33,060 bases of DNA from Methylobacterium variabile (GTDB lineage: Bacteria; Pseudomonadota; Alphaproteobacteria; Rhizobiales; Beijerinckiaceae). The notes under the pieces were generated by a model. The model did not search any database, had not been told where the DNA came from, and saw only the letters and a program-made list of their open reading frames with translations. This document shows positions 32,307 to 33,060 of this stretch, piece by piece; position 1 is the stretch's first letter; each line of letters begins with the position of its first letter. The DNA lies in contig NZ_LABY01000027.1 of the NCBI RefSeq assembly GCF_001043975.1, positions 1 to 33,060 of the forward strand, in the 5' to 3' direction. The position numbers and the translations under genes were made by a program.

Positions 32307-33060
32307 TCAGCGCACCCCGCCCGCCGGCAGCACCCCGGTCGGGGCCGGGACGCTCCGCATCCGCTCGCGGTGGGCGGTGTAGAGGCCGCTGCCGCAGATC
32401 ACCAGCACGCCGAGGCCCATATAGGCGTCCGGCACGGTGCCGAAGAACAGGAAGCCGAGGAGGCCGGCCCAGATGATCTGGGTGTAGGAGAACGGCACCA
32501 GGGTCGAGGCCGGGGCGTGACGGTAGGCGATGGTGACGATCCAGTGCCCTGCGGTCGAGATGAGGCCGATCGCGGCGCCAACCGCGACCTGGGTCAGGTT
32601 CGGGGTCTCCCAGACGAAGGGCACGACGGCCGAGAGCACCACGAAGCCGACGATCGCCGACCACGTCATCGTGGTCTGAGGGGCGTCGTAGCCGTTGATC
32701 TTGCGGGTCACCACCAGGGCGGCGGCCCAGAACAGGGCCGAGACGATGGGGAGGATGGCCGCGGTCTGGAACGCGCTGGTGCCCGGCCGCACGATGATGA
32801 GAACGCCCACGAGCCCGATGAGCGCGGCGATCCAGCGCCGGGCACCGACCTTCTCGCCGAGCACCGGGATCGACAGGGCGGTGACGAAGATCGGCGACAC
32901 GAAGGCGATCGCGGTGATCTCGGCCACCGGCAGGGAGCGCAACCCGGCGAGGAAGAGGAGCGAGGAGGCGACGAGGGCGAGGCCGCGCACCACCTGAAGG
33001 CCCGGCCGGGCGCTGCGGAACGGCGAGGCGCCGCGCTTGAGATGCGCCCGCACCAGGGCG
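32307..33060 (-). CDS. DMT-superfamily (EamA) transporter, 5' end outside window
   Basis: The last 250 residues or so of an EamA-type drug/metabolite transporter. About eight hydrophobic segments are visible, with the first EamA repeat represented by LPVAEITAIAFVSPIFVTAL and ALIGLVGVLIIVRPG, and the second by HAPASTLVPFSYTQIIWAG and YMGLGVLVICGSGLY. Full-length members have ten helices in about 300 residues, so roughly 40-60 N-terminal residues lie beyond the window. The frame stays open to the last base; the GTG at 33053 is not a credible start. The C-terminal tail ends ERMRSVPAPTGVLPAGGVR. Substrate is unknown. Confidence 0.9.
   Translation of the reverse strand, partial: ALVRAHLKRGASPFRSARPGLQVVRGLALVASSLLFLAGLRSLPVAEITAIAFVSPIFVTALSIPVLGEKVGARRWIAALIGLVGVLIIVRPGTSAFQTAAILPIVSALFWAAALVVTRKINGYDAPQTTMTWSAIVGFVVLSAVVPFVWETPNLTQVAVGAAIGLISTAGHWIVTIAYRHAPASTLVPFSYTQIIWAGLLGFLFFGTVPDAYMGLGVLVICGSGLYTAHRERMRSVPAPTGVLPAGGVR

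Noticed and set aside
1..33060. CRISPR array, tRNA, rRNA, prophage or full insertion sequence
   Set aside because: No evenly spaced repeats, cloverleaf-like sequence, phage structural genes or transposase with end repeats were seen by eye.

Overview
The window is about 33 kb of very GC-rich chromosome with alphaproteobacterial codon use and gene content. Two-gene flagellar hook junction, Liv-type ABC operon, MocR/PaiB pair, Tex and a Phd/PIN toxin-antitoxin pair together suggest a Methylobacterium-like member of the Hyphomicrobiales. That placement is an inference from style and gene content; no rRNA or other marker gene is present. It reads as ordinary chromosome with a few accessory patches rather than as a phage or plasmid.

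Layout. (1) 1-3428: the end of flgK, cut by the window edge, and an unusually long flgL; both carry a related inserted module. (2) 3736-5349: an alpha/beta hydrolase followed directly by the C-terminal half of an IlvD/Edd dehydratase that has lost its cluster-binding half. (3) About 5510-6420: an AT-rich patch with one small three-helix membrane protein on the minus strand and three GC-rich hairpins in a row. (4) 6754-8155: a SnoaL-like protein and a GST-fold protein with an extra C-terminal domain. (5) 8841-11114: katG with a strong terminator. (6) 11427-12488: a stand-alone HD-GYP protein with a degenerate receiver-like front end. (7) 12651-14883: a divergent MocR-type regulator and paiB separated by nested inverted repeats.

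(8) 14971-21552: a LysR regulator, a DUF1445 (YcsI-type) enzyme, a periplasmic binding protein and livHMGF. The last six genes are close or overlapping and all point the same way, so they probably form one uptake-plus-conversion unit for an amino-acid-like compound. (9) 21620-22207: an unrecognised protein built from two copies of one domain. (10) 22344-27712: a minus-strand FAD oxidoreductase of the UDP-galactopyranose-mutase-like type, divergent from an overlapping trio of a GT-C-like membrane protein, a DUF1499-like protein and a flavin amine oxidase; this is the best candidate for an undescribed (possibly cell-envelope) system. (11) 27755-28231: a small secreted four-cysteine protein. (12) 28489-29222: a PIN toxin and Phd/YefM antitoxin with a clear operator. 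(13) 29284-31623: tex. (14) 31724-32147: a decayed membrane-protein gene. (15) 32307-33060: a DMT/EamA transporter cut by the window edge, with a strong hairpin terminator.

No tRNA, rRNA, CRISPR array, complete insertion sequence or prophage was seen.
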